Shown here: one piece after another, positions 6,249 through 6,906 of the stretch
Position numbering within the stretch: position 1 is the first letter of the stretch
How the letters are laid out: each line of letters starts with the position of its first letter
Source of the DNA: Methanocaldococcaceae archaeon
GTDB lineage: Archaea; AGJL01; Methanococci; Methanococcales; Methanocaldococcaceae
Assembly: GCA_027023665.1 (NCBI GenBank)
Contig: JALVUY010000207.1
Coordinates: 1-6,906, forward strand
DNA length: 6,906 nt
Direction: 5' to 3'
Translations under genes and position numbers: made by a program
Notes under the pieces: generated by a model
What the model was told of the DNA's origin: nothing
Database searches by the model: none
The model's input: the letters and a program-made list of their open reading frames with translations, nothing else

Positions 6249-6906
6249 TTAAATAATCGTTAATTTAAGTAAAAATATACCTAATAATACACAATATATT
6301 GAGGGCAGAAACGCTTGAATAATAAGAAGCTTTAAGGCTACATCCTTTGGATACAATCCTGTATAATATGGTAAAATTCTTGTCCACCATTCATAAGTTA
6401 ACACAAACAATCCATTTCCAAGAAACATACAGCCTAAAATAGTATAAATTGAGTAATTATATCCTAACATAATCTTTGCAATACCGTAAGCTATTCTTGG
6501 TGATATAATAGAAGTTGTCACATAGGATATACCAAGAGAGTCTAGTCCAAGATTTTTAAATATAGGCGTTAATATAATAGTTATTTTCTCCAATAAACCA
6601 AAAGATATCATTAATACCACAATTAAAAATATTATTGTAAATTTTGTGGAAAAATTAATAGATAGTCTCAAACCTTTTATAATACCATTTTTTAAAACAT
6701 CCTTTGAAAATCTAATATTGATATTATTATTTAGATTAAAATCATTAATTTCTATATTCTTATATTTTTTTCTACCAATGATCATAACAACAACTAAAAG
6801 AAAAATATCAAAAATAATCCTTAAGCCTATAAAATACAATGTAACTATCCCAAGAAGTGGAAAAAGAACAGGCAAATAATATTTGTAAATATACATTATC
6901 CTTAAA
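6249..6906 (-). CDS. Multi-pass membrane protein, nucleoside-recognition/Gate-like, probably 5'-truncated by window edge
   Basis: Counted from the Met at 6896 there are 215 residues, with about six hydrophobic segments: 8-28, 29-41, 86-103, 120-145, 149-168 and 186-211. A basic, Asn-rich loop at 42-80 is probably cytoplasmic. The stretch from 86 on, with DSLGISYVTTSIISPRIAYGIAKIMLG and ILGCMFLGNGLFVLTYEWW, resembles the Gate (nucleoside recognition) domain found in FeoB and in small methanogen membrane proteins encoded near iron transport genes. That match is by eye and moderate. The frame stays open past the Met to the edge (Leu-Arg-Ile precede it), and AAGGAT lies too close to that ATG for a typical ribosome binding site. 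Relatives I recall are longer, so I expect the true start to lie outside. Substrate unknown. The neighbouring binding protein suggests a role in metal or cofactor uptake. Confidence 0.6.
   Translation of the reverse strand, partial: LRIMYIYKYYLPVLFPLLGIVTLYFIGLRIIFDIFLLVVVMIIGRKKYKNIEINDFNLNNNINIRFSKDVLKNGIIKGLRLSINFSTKFTIIFLIVVLMISFGLLEKITIILTPIFKNLGLDSLGISYVTTSIISPRIAYGIAKIMLGYNYSIYTILGCMFLGNGLFVLTYEWWTRILPYYTGLYPKDVALKLLIIQAFLPSIYCVLLGIFLLKLTII

Noticed and set aside
6646..6879. 77-residue plus-strand open frame
   Set aside because: Antisense shadow of the membrane protein gene. Its hydrophobic look comes from AT-rich complementary codons.

Overview
The window is AT-rich with tightly packed genes and archaeal signals (TATA boxes, GGAGGTGAT-type ribosome binding sites, T-rich terminators). 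Gene content points to a hyperthermophilic methanogen of the genus Methanocaldococcus: a formylmethanofuran dehydrogenase subunit, an archaeal-type threonyl-tRNA synthetase with a D-aminoacyl-deacylase-like N-terminus, and an archaeal 2-isopropylmalate synthase. I place it by recognising the proteins, not by a database search.

Left part (1-1070, + strand). The C-terminal half of FwdB (W/Mo formylmethanofuran dehydrogenase subunit B) runs in from the left edge and stops at 668. The next 400 bases contain no credible gene. They hold a GC-rich island, about 52% G+C by hand count over 737-973, flanked by very AT-rich DNA. The island has two parts. At 732-917 there is a multi-stem RNA domain with an archaeal promoter just upstream (691-706). 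At 940-973 there is a hairpin with the exact GAA/A internal loop, three-pair C-G upper stem and small apical loop of an archaeal SECIS element. Archaeal SECIS elements usually lie in the 3' untranslated region, so this one most simply serves FwdB, a known selenoprotein in some methanogens. Its Sec codon would lie left of the window. A structured RNA with its own promoter lying between the coding region and its SECIS is the most unusual thing here.

Middle part (1074-4718). leuA (minus) and thrS (plus) are divergent housekeeping genes with promoters in the 2643-2855 gap. The true leuA start is probably an internal ATG with a perfect ribosome binding site, giving 518 residues. Both convergent gene junctions carry AT-only hairpins that look like two-way terminators (1033-1065 and 4719-4747).

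Right part (4719-6906, minus strand). A secreted protein combines a signal peptide, a dockerin-like pair of calcium-binding repeats and a periplasmic-binding-protein (Fe3+/corrinoid-type) domain. Upstream of it lies a multi-pass membrane protein resembling the nucleoside-recognition/Gate family, probably cut by the right edge. A perfect 19-base palindrome next to TATA-like boxes separates the two and is a candidate operator. Together these suggest a regulated metal or metal-chelate uptake locus whose capture protein may be anchored outside the cell by a dockerin.
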